Assembly: GCF_024585265.1 (NCBI RefSeq)
Contig: NZ_CP036533.1
Span: forward strand, 6,333,001-6,397,000
Source of the DNA: Bradyrhizobium sp. WBAH42
GTDB lineage: Bacteria; Pseudomonadota; Alphaproteobacteria; Rhizobiales; Xanthobacteraceae
Length of the DNA: 64,000 nt
Direction: 5' to 3'
Shown here: in pieces, positions 8,826 through 16,898 of the stretch
Numbering within the stretch: the stretch's first letter is position 1
How the letters are laid out: the number at the start of each line of letters is the position of its first letter
Made by a program: the position numbers and the translations under genes
Notes under the pieces: model-generated
The model's database searches: none
Seen by the model: the letters and a program-made list of their open reading frames with translations, nothing else
Told to the model about the DNA's origin: nothing

Positions 8826-9587
8826 ATGCAGAACGCGCTTCTGATCGGCTTGTCACGGCAGATGACGTTGGAGCGGCAGATGGATGTCATCGCCAACAAC
8901 GTCGCCAATGCCAACACCAACGGCTTCAAGGCCGACCATTCGCTGTTCGAGGAGTATCTGAACTCGAACGCGCGTGAGGACAATTTCATCGGTCGCGACC
9001 GCCGGGTCTCCTATGTCCAGGACCGCGGCACCTTCCGCGACATCGGCCAGGGGCCGATGGAGGCCACCAACAATCCGCTCGACGTCGCGATCAACGGCGG
9101 AGCCTATTTCGCGGTGCAGGCCAATGGCGGCGAGCTCTATACCCGCGACGGCAAGTTCTCGCTCAACAGCACCGGCCAGCTCGTCACCGCCGACGGCAAT
9201 CTCGTGCTCGGCAATGCCGGCCCGATCACCTTCCAGCCGACCGACCACGACATCAACGTCGCGCCCGACGGCACCGTCACGGTGCTCGAGGGTACGGCGA
9301 AGACCGACTCGATCCGCGGCAAGATCCGCATGGTGTCGTTCGACGATCCGGCCAGGCTGACCAAGCTCGGCGCCAATCTCTATGCCGCCGGCTCGGCAAA
9401 CCAGCAGGCCGACGCCAAGTCCACACTGCAGCAGGGTTACATCGAGAAGTCGAACGTGAACGCGGTCGGCGAGATGACCCGCATGGTCGAGGTGATGCGC
9501 AGCTACACCGCGATCGCCAACCTGCTGCAGCAGCAGAGCGACCTCCACAAATCGGCGATCGACAAGCTCGCCGACGTTCCGGCCTGA
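8826..9587 (+). CDS. flgF: Flagellar basal-body rod protein FlgF
   Basis: The 253-residue protein starts MQNALLIGLSRQMTLERQMD and continues IANNVANANTNGFKAD, the N-terminal rod signature. It has the mid-protein INGGAYFAVQANGGELYTRDGKFSLN block of the FlgE/F/G group and a C-terminal coiled coil (VNAVGEMTRMVEVMRSY). FlgF is a proximal rod subunit. The start at 8826 has AGGGGAG about 8 bases upstream. It begins the operon flgF-flgG-flgA-flgH and is 16 bp from flgG. Confidence 0.95.
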   Translation: MQNALLIGLSRQMTLERQMDVIANNVANANTNGFKADHSLFEEYLNSNAREDNFIGRDRRVSYVQDRGTFRDIGQGPMEATNNPLDVAINGGAYFAVQANGGELYTRDGKFSLNSTGQLVTADGNLVLGNAGPITFQPTDHDINVAPDGTVTVLEGTAKTDSIRGKIRMVSFDDPARLTKLGANLYAAGSANQQADAKSTLQQGYIEKSNVNAVGEMTRMVEVMRSYTAIANLLQQQSDLHKSAIDKLADVPA

Positions 9588-9603
9588 TTGAAGGAGAACT
9601 GAG

Positions 9604-10392
9604 ATGCAGGCGCTTCACACCGCAGCGACCGGAATGGCGGCACAGGAACTCAACGTTCAGGTGATCTCCAACAACATCGCCAACCTCCGCACCACCGGCT
9701 TCAAGAAGCAGACGGCGGCATTCCAGGACCTGATCTACGAGCACGTCCGCCGCGTCGGCGCCCAATCGTCGGACCAAGGCACCATCCTGCCGGTCGGCGT
9801 CGACATCGGCGGCGGCGTCAAGACCGTCGGCACCCCGCGCAGCATGACGCAGGGCACGCTGTCGCAGACCGGCAACGACCTCGATCTCGCCGTCTCGGGC
9901 GAGGGCTTCTTCAAGATCCTGATGCCCGACGGCACCTTCCAGTACACCCGCGACGGCACCTTCCAGATGGACAATCAGGGCCGCGTCGTCACCGCGCAGG
10001 GCAACCCGGTGCAGCCCACCATCACCATCCCGAACAATGCCTCGGGCATCAGCGTGAGCGAGCAGGGCCAGGTCTCGGTGACGCTGCCGGGCTCGTCGAC
10101 CTCCTCGATCGTCGGCCAGATCGGCATCACCCGCTTCATCAACAAGGCGGGCCTGCAGCCGGTCGGCAACAACCAATTCACCGAGACGCCCTCGTCCGGC
10201 GCGCCGCAGGACGGCACCGCGAACTCCGAGGGCTACGGCAAGATCACGCAAGGCAGCCTCGAGCAGGCCAATGTCGACGTCGTCTCGGAGATGAGCGACC
10301 TGATCGCCGCCCAGCGCGCTTACGAGATGAACGCCAAGGTGATCAGCGCCGCCGACCAGATGATGCAATCGACGACGGCACTGTTCCGCTGA
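9604..10392 (+). CDS. flgG: Flagellar distal rod protein FlgG
   Basis: The 262-residue length matches FlgG of enteric bacteria. It starts MQALHTAATGMAAQELNVQV, contains SNNIANLRTTGFKKQ, the GEGFFKILMPDGTFQYTRDG block, and ends with EQANVDVVSEMSDLIAAQRAYEMNAKVISAADQM. FlgG forms the distal rod that crosses the periplasm. A ribosome-binding AAGGAG lies 7 bases before the ATG. The stop overlaps the region of the flgA ribosome-binding site. Confidence 0.97.
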   Translation: MQALHTAATGMAAQELNVQVISNNIANLRTTGFKKQTAAFQDLIYEHVRRVGAQSSDQGTILPVGVDIGGGVKTVGTPRSMTQGTLSQTGNDLDLAVSGEGFFKILMPDGTFQYTRDGTFQMDNQGRVVTAQGNPVQPTITIPNNASGISVSEQGQVSVTLPGSSTSSIVGQIGITRFINKAGLQPVGNNQFTETPSSGAPQDGTANSEGYGKITQGSLEQANVDVVSEMSDLIAAQRAYEMNAKVISAADQMMQSTTALFR

Positions 10393-10402
10393 GGTGATGA
10401 CG

Positions 10403-11518
10403 ATGATCCGCGCCACCCTCGCCACGATCTCGACCCTTCTCGCGCTGGCCTTGCCGGCAGCGGCCGCCGACGATTTCATCGCCGCGCCGACGCTGCGCGC
10501 AAGCGTCACGGTGACCTCGGACGTGGTGCGGGTCGGCGATCTCATCGACAACGCCGGATCCGCCGCGCTGATCCCGGTCTACCGCTCGCCCGATCTCGGC
10601 ACCACCGGCACGCTGACGGTCGGCCAGGTGCTGTCGGTGCTGCGCGCCAAGCAGGTGATCGGCGTCATGACCGGCGACATCAAGGAGGTCCAGGTCACCC
10701 GCCTCGCCCGCACCCTCGCGAGCAAGGATATCGAAAACGCGGTCGCCGCGGCGCTCGAGCGCCGCTTCGGCCTCGGAGACGCCGCCAACCTCACCATCAC
10801 GTTCGACCGCAGCGTCGCCGAGATGCGGCTGGACGCCTCCAACAGCGGCGCGCTGCAGCCGGTCGCAACCCGTTATGATGCCCGCAGCGGCCGTTTCGAC
10901 ATCGCCTTCGAGATCGCCAACGACGGCAATGCCGCGCCGACCAAGCTGCGCTTCACGGGCATCGCGATCGAGACGGTGGAGGTGGCCGTGCTGACCCGCG
11001 ACATCGACCGCGCCGAGCTCCTCAAATCCTCCGACCTGTCGTTGGAGCGCCGGCCGAAGGCCGAGGTCGCCGGCGAGCCCGCCTCGCGCGACCGCAGCAT
11101 CGGCATGCAGCTGCGCCGAGGAATGCGCGCGGGTACGCCGATCCGCGCCGCCGACCTCGTCAGACCCGACTTCGTGGTGCGCGATCAGGCCGTCACCATC
11201 ATCTACCAGGTGCCCGGCCTCTATCTCACCACGCGCGGCAAGGCGATCGAGAGCGGCGCCGAGGGCGACACCGTCAGCGTGCTCAATCTGCAGTCCAAGC
11301 GCACGCTGACCGGCGTAGTCACCGGCCGCGGCCAGGTGACCGTCCAGGGCGCCAGCCAGTCGGCGCCGGCGGTCGAGCAGACCTCGTCGGTCAAGCGCGA
11401 CAACGTGCCGGCGGCCGCGGCCCTGGCGCAGAGCCTGATCCAGACGCCCACGGCCGAGATCGCCCAAGCCCAGATTCCGCAAGTTCGCCTCTCGCAGGCT
11501 CCAGCCAAGTCAGAGTAG
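10403..11518 (+). CDS. flgA: P-ring assembly chaperone FlgA
   Basis: The protein has about 371 residues, with a signal peptide (MIRATLATISTLLALALPAAAA), a long N-terminal part and the SAF/FlgA domain in the last 150 residues (VEVAVLTRDIDRAELLKSSDLSLE, RRGMRAGTPIRAADL, VTIIYQVPGLYLTTRGKAIESG). FlgA helps FlgI assemble into the P ring. ATG and GTG codons at 10394 and 10397 are also in frame, but GAGG at 10391-10394 is better spaced for 10403. A Gln/Ala-rich tail follows the domain. It lies between flgG and flgH. Confidence 0.9.
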   Translation: MIRATLATISTLLALALPAAAADDFIAAPTLRASVTVTSDVVRVGDLIDNAGSAALIPVYRSPDLGTTGTLTVGQVLSVLRAKQVIGVMTGDIKEVQVTRLARTLASKDIENAVAAALERRFGLGDAANLTITFDRSVAEMRLDASNSGALQPVATRYDARSGRFDIAFEIANDGNAAPTKLRFTGIAIETVEVAVLTRDIDRAELLKSSDLSLERRPKAEVAGEPASRDRSIGMQLRRGMRAGTPIRAADLVRPDFVVRDQAVTIIYQVPGLYLTTRGKAIESGAEGDTVSVLNLQSKRTLTGVVTGRGQVTVQGASQSAPAVEQTSSVKRDNVPAAAALAQSLIQTPTAEIAQAQIPQVRLSQAPAKSE

Positions 11519-11522
11519 ATTC

Positions 11523-12287
11523 ATGTCCACGTTCAGTTCGGCCTCCCGCCTTCGTCGCATCGCGATCTCCGCCCTGCTGCTGGCGACTTGCGCATTGGCG
11601 AGCGGCTGCTCCTCGATCGACCGCCTGTCGCAGATCGGCGAGCAGCCAAAGCTGTCGGCCATCGACAATCCGACCACGCAGCCCGGCTACAAGCCGGTGC
11701 AGATGCCGATGCCAAAGCCCGAGGTGGCCTCCTACAATCCGAACTCGCTGTGGCGCAACGGCAGCCGCGCCTTCTTCAAGGACCAGCGCGCCCGCCAGGT
11801 CGGCGATCTCCTCACCGTGACCGTGAACATCACCGACAAGGCCAACATCGAGAACGACACCTCGCGCAGCCGCACCAACAAGGAAGATTCGGGAATCACC
11901 AACTTCATTGGCGCCCAGACGATCACCCAGGCCAACAAGATCCTGCCGGGCCGGGTCCTGACCGCGGACTCGACCTCGTCGAGCGAGGGCAAGGGCAGCG
12001 TCGACCGCAAGGAAGCCCTGCAGACCAACGTCGCCGCCGTGGTGACCCAGGTGCTGCCGAACGGCAATTTGGTCGTCGAAGGCAAGCAGGAGATCCGCGT
12101 CAACTTCGAAATTCGCGAGCTGATCGTCGCCGGCATCGTCCGCCCCGAGGACATCCAGAGCGACAACACCATCGACTCCACCAAGATCGCCCAGGCCCGC
12201 ATCGCCTATGGCGGCCGCGGCCAGATCACCGACGTGCAGCAGCCGCGCTACGGCCAGCAGGTCATGGACGTGCTGCTGCCCTTCTAA
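11523..12287 (+). CDS. flgH: Flagellar L-ring lipoprotein FlgH
   Basis: The 254-residue protein has a lipoprotein signal peptide with a probable lipidated cysteine at residue 29 (LASGC). The FlgH core follows: LWRNGSRAFFKDQRARQVGDLLTV, NGNLVVEGKQEIRVNFEIRELIVAGIVRPEDI and a C-terminal YGGRGQITDVQQPRYGQQVMDVLLPF. It forms the outer-membrane L ring. The gene is last in the sigma-54-led operon and starts 4 bp after flgA. Confidence 0.96.
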   Translation: MSTFSSASRLRRIAISALLLATCALASGCSSIDRLSQIGEQPKLSAIDNPTTQPGYKPVQMPMPKPEVASYNPNSLWRNGSRAFFKDQRARQVGDLLTVTVNITDKANIENDTSRSRTNKEDSGITNFIGAQTITQANKILPGRVLTADSTSSSEGKGSVDRKEALQTNVAAVVTQVLPNGNLVVEGKQEIRVNFEIRELIVAGIVRPEDIQSDNTIDSTKIAQARIAYGGRGQITDVQQPRYGQQVMDVLLPF

Positions 12288-12418
12288 GCCTCTTCAAGAG
12301 CTCCCACATCGTGCTCGCGAACTAAAGGCGCGAACGACGATGTACTACGCGGCCCTCGCTAGCTCCCCTGGCGAGGGCCGCATGTATTTTGGTGTGGATG
12401 GCACGGTGCCCCGCACGC

Positions 12419-12499
12419 CGTCATTGCGAGCCAAGCGAAGCAACCCAGGAATGTGTCCGCGGAAAGACTCTGGATTGCTTCGCTTCGCTCGCAATGACG
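12419..12499. repeat. Interspersed palindrome, family A, copy 1
   Basis: The element starts CGTCATTGCGAGC and ends with the inverted GCTCGCAATGACG. The inner arms are AGCGAAGCAA and TTGCTTCGCT, around a short variable centre. Two relatives are at 43093-43172 and 53616-53702. It lies in the gap between two convergent genes, as such palindromes usually do, and could fold into a long hairpin that ends transcription from both sides. Confidence 0.85.
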
Positions 12500-12512
12500 G
12501 GATGAGAGACCA

Positions 12513-13292
12513 CTACGTAAACTCCGCCTCCACGACGCCGAGCCCGTCCAGCTCCATCCGCACCTTGTCGCCGGCCTTCAGCCACAGCGTCTTCACCAGG
12601 CTGCCGGTGAGCACGAGCTGCGCCGCGTGCAGCCCCTTGCCCTCGGCGGCGAGATGGTTGGCGAGCCAGGCCAGCGCGTTGTGGGGATGGCCGAGCACGT
12701 CGGCGCCGGTGCCGTGGCTGACCTCCTCGCCGTTGACGATGGCGCGGCCTTTGACCGCCTTCAGGTCCGGCACCGACGAGCGCGGGACCGAGGGACCCAG
12801 CACGCAGCCGGCGGCGAAGAAATCGTCGGCGATCAAGGTCGGCGCGCCCATCGTCTCCCATTTCACGTAGCGGTCGTCGACGATCTCGATCGCGGGATGG
12901 TAGGACTCGACCGCCTCGCCGACCCATTCGGCCGTGAACGGCGCTTCGCCGGCGGCAAGGTCCCGCTTCAGCCGCACCGCGATCTCGCATTCGACGCCGA
13001 CGCGGACATAATTCGAGGCGGCGAGCTTGGCGCCGCTGTCATGGACGCCCTTCTGGAACACGCCGCCGCCGCAAGGGTGCGGGATGCCGATATAGTCCTG
13101 CATCACCTGGCTGGTGCAGCCGATCTTGTAGCCGACGAGCGGGCCGACATGCGGTAACAGCAGATCGTGCAGGGTGCGCTGGACCTGATAGCCCTCGGCT
13201 TCGTCCGCAGGAGGACGCTCCAGCGCGGCAAGCGGGGCATGGTTGCGGCGCGCCAGCGCGATCGCCTTTGCGGCTTCGAGAGTCTTGTTCAT
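12513..13292 (-). CDS. 2-keto-4-pentenoate hydratase / fumarylacetoacetate-hydrolase-family protein
   Basis: The 259-residue protein belongs to the small hydratase branch (MhpD/HpcG type) of the fumarylacetoacetate hydrolase superfamily. Diagnostic stretches are VGYKIGCTSQ, ECEIAVRLKRDL, YHPAIEIVDDR, GALL-like CVLGPSV and LTGSLVKTLWLKAGDKV. The usual acidic metal ligands are in the EC-E and the E-V-D segments. Such enzymes hydrate 2-oxo-dienoates in aromatic meta-cleavage pathways. No other genes of such a pathway are near, so the substrate is unknown. The chosen start has GGGAGG upstream; a longer start at 13322 would add ten residues. Confidence 0.8.
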   Translation of the reverse strand: MNKTLEAAKAIALARRNHAPLAALERPPADEAEGYQVQRTLHDLLLPHVGPLVGYKIGCTSQVMQDYIGIPHPCGGGVFQKGVHDSGAKLAASNYVRVGVECEIAVRLKRDLAAGEAPFTAEWVGEAVESYHPAIEIVDDRYVKWETMGAPTLIADDFFAAGCVLGPSVPRSSVPDLKAVKGRAIVNGEEVSHGTGADVLGHPHNALAWLANHLAAEGKGLHAAQLVLTGSLVKTLWLKAGDKVRMELDGLGVVEAEFT

Positions 13293-13373
13293 CGGCGCCG
13301 CCTCCCACGCTACGCAGTCCAAGGCGGCACTTCAGCATCCCAGCTCCGGCCTGACAAGCGCAGGTGGCGTCCC

Positions 13374-14402
13374 TCAGCTCTTGACGAGGCCGAGCCGGAT
13401 CAGGCTCTCGGCGGTCGCAAGGATCGCCTCCTTGTTGGAGCGCGCCTGCCAGCCGAGCAGCGACCGGGCCTTGGCGCTGGTGGAATGCCTGACCTTTCCG
13501 AGCATCGGCACGACCGCACGCAGCAGCGGAATCCGGCTCGCGGCCAGCCGCACCAGCCAGTCCGGAGCCTGGAGCCGCGGAACCCGGCGCGCCCGCGGCC
13601 CGAGTTCCCGCCGCAGCACGCGGGCGATGTCGAGGATCGACATCGTCTCGCCGGAGACCGCGATGAAACGCTCGCCTTTCGCCTCCGGTGCGGTCATCGC
13701 CCGCAGGTGCAGCTCGGCGACGTCGCGGACGTCGACCACGCCGAAATAGACGCGCGGCACGGCCGGCATGGCACCGTCGAGCAGCGACCTGACGATCTCG
13801 ATCGAGCCGGAAAAGTCCGGCCCCAGCACGGGCCCGAAAATGCCGGCGGGGTTGATCACCGACAGTTCCAGCCCATCGCCCTCGCGCGCGACGAAATCCC
13901 AGGCCGCTCGCTCGGCCAGCGTCTTGGACTTGACGTAAGGTTGGCCGTCGACAGCGGCGAGATTGGTCCATTCGGTCTCGTCGAACGGCTTGTCACGCGG
14001 CGGATGGCCGTAGCCGATCGCGCCCAGCGACGAGGTGATGACGACCCTCCTGACGCCGGCTGCGCGCGCGGCCCGGAGCACCCGGAGCGTTCCGTCGCGG
14101 GCCGGAATGATCATCTCGTTCTCGTCGGTTGGCACGGTGGTCGACAGCGGGGACGCCACGTGGAGAACGTAATCGCAACCCGCGACCGCCGCCTGCCAAC
14201 CGTCGTCCCGGATCAGATCGGCGTTGAAGAAGGCCACGCTCTCGGGCGCTGCTGCCCCGCCCTCGCGCAGCATGGCGAGCACATCGGCCTGACGCTCCGC
14301 CCGGCGCACGGTCGTCCGCACGGCGTGGCCGGCGGCCAGAAGTTGCAGGACGACATGGATACCGACGAAGCCCGACCCGCCGGTGACCAGAACAGTGCTC
14401 AT
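13374..14402 (-). CDS. NAD(P)-dependent epimerase/reductase, dihydroflavonol-reductase-like SDR
   Basis: The 342-residue extended short-chain dehydrogenase has the N-terminal nucleotide motif VTGGSGFVGIHV (TGxxGxxG) and Arg residues (TTVRR) that suggest NADP. It also has LHVASPL, a catalytic-type SS in ITSSLGAIGY and YVKSKTLAE (YxxxK) near residue 155. This matches the dihydroflavonol 4-reductase-like group, which act on various carbonyls. It is 97 bp from the hydratase on the same strand. Upstream lie a short palindromic operator-like site and the remains of an HxlR regulator, the usual divergent partner of such genes. Confidence 0.85.
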   Translation of the reverse strand: MSTVLVTGGSGFVGIHVVLQLLAAGHAVRTTVRRAERQADVLAMLREGGAAAPESVAFFNADLIRDDGWQAAVAGCDYVLHVASPLSTTVPTDENEMIIPARDGTLRVLRAARAAGVRRVVITSSLGAIGYGHPPRDKPFDETEWTNLAAVDGQPYVKSKTLAERAAWDFVAREGDGLELSVINPAGIFGPVLGPDFSGSIEIVRSLLDGAMPAVPRVYFGVVDVRDVAELHLRAMTAPEAKGERFIAVSGETMSILDIARVLRRELGPRARRVPRLQAPDWLVRLAASRIPLLRAVVPMLGKVRHSTSAKARSLLGWQARSNKEAILATAESLIRLGLVKS

Positions 14403-14475
14403 GACCAGCTTCTCCTCGTGGCACGGGCCGGCAAATTGGTTCGGTGGCCCTGCTCAAGCACGCATCTGGTCACTA

Positions 14476-14489
14476 TGTCCTGGTGGACA
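14476..14489. promoter_or_regulatory. Candidate HxlR operator upstream of the SDR gene
   Basis: TGTCC-N4-GGACA forms a perfect inverted repeat, 74-87 bp before the SDR start and directly before the HxlR remnant. HxlR-type regulators bind such short dyads in divergent promoters. There is no direct evidence of binding. Confidence 0.35.
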
Positions 14490-14495
14490 AGTAGA

Positions 14496-14747
14496 ATGGA
14501 TGTCGAGACCGGTATGGAAAACCTGACCAGCGTTTGCGACGGCGACTCCACGCAGCTGCGCGAGCTCGAGCAGGACGGCCTCGTGTCGCGCACTGCCTTC
14601 GCGGAGAAGCCGATGAGGGTCGAGTACGAGCTGACCGAGGCAGCCTACGGCCTGTTGCCGGCGTTTAAGGAAATATTGAGCTGGTCCAGGCTTTATGGGG
14701 ATACACGTCTTGAGACGTCGCTCAGGCCTGATTGCAGCGATGCTTGA
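14496..14747 (+). pseudogene. Remnant of an HxlR-family transcriptional regulator
   Basis: The frame encodes LRELEQDGLVSRTAFAEKP and MRVEYELTEAAYGLLPAFKE, which is the wing and C-terminal part of HxlR regulators (compare SLERDGLIRRRAIATVPVTVEYSITQLG in the intact gene at 16373). The first two-thirds, including the cysteine-containing N-terminus and recognition helix, is missing and replaced by unrelated sequence. The remnant sits divergent to the SDR gene, as an intact regulator would. It is probably a pseudogene. Confidence 0.7.
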
Positions 14748-14988
14748 TGCAGCTGGATCAGCGTCTCAACTTCAGAGTCGATCTCGTTGATGCGACTCGC
14801 AAAACCTCCCGCACCTGAAGTGAAGGCCGTTTCTCATCCGAACTCACGTGAGCTCGGAGCAATCCAGTCTAGCCCGTTGATCGCGATTCACTTTTCGCGA
14901 TCGCACCGTGGCCATGGTCGGCGCGACGGCAAGCCGCGGGCAATATGCCGAGCACGGCGCGAAACGGCGCCTTGCGTCCAAAAACAAA

Positions 14989-15008
14989 GAGCCGCATCTC
15001 TGCGGCTC
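14989..15008 (-). terminator. Rho-independent terminator of dksA
   Basis: A perfect 8-bp stem (GAGCCGCA/TGCGGCTC) with a 4-base loop lies 5 bp after the dksA stop and is followed on the minus strand by TTTGTTTTT. Confidence 0.85.
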
Positions 15009-15013
15009 GGACC

Positions 15014-15379
15014 TTATTCGTCGCGATAAACCTTCTCGCGTTTCTCGTGGCGCTCCTGCGCTTCCACCGAGAGCGTCGCGATTGGCCGAGCCTCGAGCCG
15101 CTTCAACGAGATCGGCTCGCCGGTTTCCTCGCAATAGCCGTAGGTGTTGTCCTCGATACGCTGGAGCGCGGCGTCGATCTTGGCGATCAATTTGCGCTGG
15201 CGGTCGCGGGCGCGGAGTTCGATGGCACGGTCGGTTTCGGACGAGGCCCGATCGGCGAGATCGGGGTGGTTGACGTTCTCCTCCTGCAGGGCTTGCAGGG
15301 TGAGCTTGGACTCTTTGAGGATCTCATCCTTCCAGGCGAGGAGCTTCACACGGAAGTACTCCTTCTGCCGGTCGTTCAT
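15014..15379 (-). CDS. dksA: RNA polymerase-binding DksA-family regulator, zinc-less type
   Basis: The 121-residue protein begins MNDRQKEYFRVKLLAWKDEI and has the coiled-coil tip with DRASSETDRAIELRARDRQRKL. The acidic DxxDxA-like tip is present as HPDLADRASSE. The globular part GYCEETGEPISLKRLEARPIATLSVEAQE keeps only one of the four zinc cysteines of E. coli DksA (C-T-S-A in place of C-C-C-C). A zinc-independent DksA with this pattern is known from Rhodobacter sphaeroides. The protein adjusts transcription with ppGpp. A TTG start at 15424 would add 15 residues, but 15379 fits the usual family start. A terminator follows. Confidence 0.9.
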   Translation of the reverse strand: MNDRQKEYFRVKLLAWKDEILKESKLTLQALQEENVNHPDLADRASSETDRAIELRARDRQRKLIAKIDAALQRIEDNTYGYCEETGEPISLKRLEARPIATLSVEAQERHEKREKVYRDE

Positions 15380-15596
15380 GAAAGGCTCTTTGTCGGTCGG
15401 TCGGTAGTTTTTCAACTTTTCCAAGGGAGGCCTATCTTCTTAAGTAACGACTCGTGGACGGACCGAGGTCCGTTGAGCCGGGCCTTATATAGTGGCCTCC
15501 CGTGACAGACAATATTTCCCTCACCGCCCGGTCCTCGCCCCCAAGCCCTTGCACAGGAAGGTTTATCCCTGAGGGCTCGGAGGCGGACGGCGGGCC

Positions 15597-16208
15597 TTAA
15601 TAGCCGACCGTGAAGCGCTGCTTCAGGTGGGCTGGCCGTTCGATCTCGTCGGCAAGCGCAATGGCGTAGTCGGCAAAGGTGATCCAGCTCTTGCCGTTCG
15701 CATCTGCGAGAAGCTGATCGGTCCCCAGCCGGAACTTGCCGGTGCGTTCCCCCTCCACGAACAGCGCCGAGGGCGAGATGAAGGTCCAGTTCAGGTCCTT
15801 TTCCTGCCGCAGCAGGTCGAGGAAGGCCGATCCTGCCTCCGCTTCAGCCTTGTATTGGGCTGGAAAATTGGGAGTCGTGACCAGCTTCACGCCCGGGGCA
15901 ACCTCGAGGCTGCCGGCGCCGCCCACCACGAGGTAACGCCCGACCTGGGAGTCCTTCGCCGCACCGATCAGCTTGAGCGGATCACTGGCCAGGAAGTGCA
16001 CGGAACTCACGGCGACGTCGTGACCGGCCCACAGCTTGGCAAGGCCCGCCTGGTCGAGCACATCTCCCTTGGTCGGCGTGACGTTCGGCAGGGCCGCGAT
16101 CTTCTCGGGGTTCCGGGCGATGGCCGTGATGGCGTGGCCGCGGCGGGACAGTTCCTTGGTGATCTCCGAACCCGCCCGGCCCGAGGCGCCAGCGACTGCG
16201 ATTTTCAT
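15597..16208 (-). CDS. NAD(P)H-binding oxidoreductase (atypical SDR)
   Basis: The 203-residue protein has the N-terminal GASGRAGSEITKEL motif, IARNPEKI after the second strand and a C-terminal WTFISPSALF...ADYAIALADEIERP. This is the pattern of small NmrA/YwnB-like NAD(P)H-binding proteins. It has no clear catalytic YxxxK, so it may reduce quinones or sense redox state. It is divergent from the HxlR regulator at 16373, a frequent pairing in which the regulator controls the neighbour. The start is at the ATG directly before KIAVAGASG. Confidence 0.82.
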   Translation of the reverse strand: MKIAVAGASGRAGSEITKELSRRGHAITAIARNPEKIAALPNVTPTKGDVLDQAGLAKLWAGHDVAVSSVHFLASDPLKLIGAAKDSQVGRYLVVGGAGSLEVAPGVKLVTTPNFPAQYKAEAEAGSAFLDLLRQEKDLNWTFISPSALFVEGERTGKFRLGTDQLLADANGKSWITFADYAIALADEIERPAHLKQRFTVGY

Positions 16209-16288
16209 GGAAGGCTCCTTTGCTTCTATAGTAACTAACGGAGACTAGATATCGCAAAGAATGCTGGTGTTAAGAGAGCACTTTGTGC

Positions 16289-16310
16289 TTACCTGATTAC
16301 GCTGAGGTAA
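16289..16310. promoter_or_regulatory. Candidate HxlR operator (TTACCT-N10-AGGTAA)
   Basis: This perfect 6-bp inverted repeat with a 10-base spacer lies in the divergent gap between the oxidoreductase and the HxlR gene, 63 bp before the regulator's start. Position and symmetry fit an operator for the dimeric regulator. Inference only. Confidence 0.4.
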
Positions 16311-16372
16311 CTGATCCGCATACAACCGACATGCGGACCCCAAGCAACGGTATGGATCTCCGAGGACCGACG

Positions 16373-16744
16373 ATGAAACCCGACGTCTACGCAGCGAACT
16401 GCCCCACCCGCCAAATCCTCGATCGCGTCGGCGACAAATGGGCGGTGCTGATCCTCTTGCTCCTGCGCGAGGAGCCGATGCGTTTCAATCAGTTGCGCCG
16501 CACGATTGAAGGCATCTCGCAGAAGATGCTGAGCCAGGTTCTCAAGTCGCTCGAACGCGACGGCCTGATCAGGCGCCGTGCCATCGCAACCGTGCCGGTG
16601 ACGGTGGAATATTCGATCACCCAGCTCGGCCTGACGCTGGCGGCGGCGGTGGACCCCTTACGCGATTGGGCCGAGCAGAATCTGAAAGACGTGCTCGCCG
16701 CCCAGCGCCGCTACGATGCGCAGTTGAAGGAAGAGGCGGCGTAG
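16373..16744 (+). CDS. HxlR-family transcriptional regulator
   Basis: The 123-residue winged-helix protein has the HxlR layout: CPTRQILDRVGDKWAVLILLLL with the single N-terminal cysteine, the recognition region FNQLRRTIEGISQKMLSQVLKSLERDGLI, and the wing VEYSITQLGLTL. Members act as dimers and often sense aldehydes or quinones through the cysteine. It is divergent from the NAD(P)H-binding protein it probably controls. Upstream ATGs at 16283, 16331 and 16352 are in frame, but homologues begin close to the chosen start, which follows AGGA. Confidence 0.9.
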   Translation: MKPDVYAANCPTRQILDRVGDKWAVLILLLLREEPMRFNQLRRTIEGISQKMLSQVLKSLERDGLIRRRAIATVPVTVEYSITQLGLTLAAAVDPLRDWAEQNLKDVLAAQRRYDAQLKEEAA

Positions 16745-16788
16745 GCGCGCGGGAAGCGGAGCGCGGTTTCGCCCCAACTTTGCTGTCA

Positions 16789-16809
16789 TGCCCCGGCTTG
16801 ACCGGGGCA
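16789..16809. repeat. Short interspersed palindrome (TGCCCCGG...CCGGGGCA)
   Basis: Eight-bp arms with a 5-base loop lie between the convergent HxlR and fliX genes. This is a common intergenic repeat core in this group and could act as a bidirectional terminator. Confidence 0.6.
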
Positions 16810-16898
16810 TCCAGTACGCCGCGGCCTATCGGTTCAATGACAACTTTCTTTGGAATACTGGGTCGCCCGGCCAAGCCGGCCGACGACACCCTGCGCGA

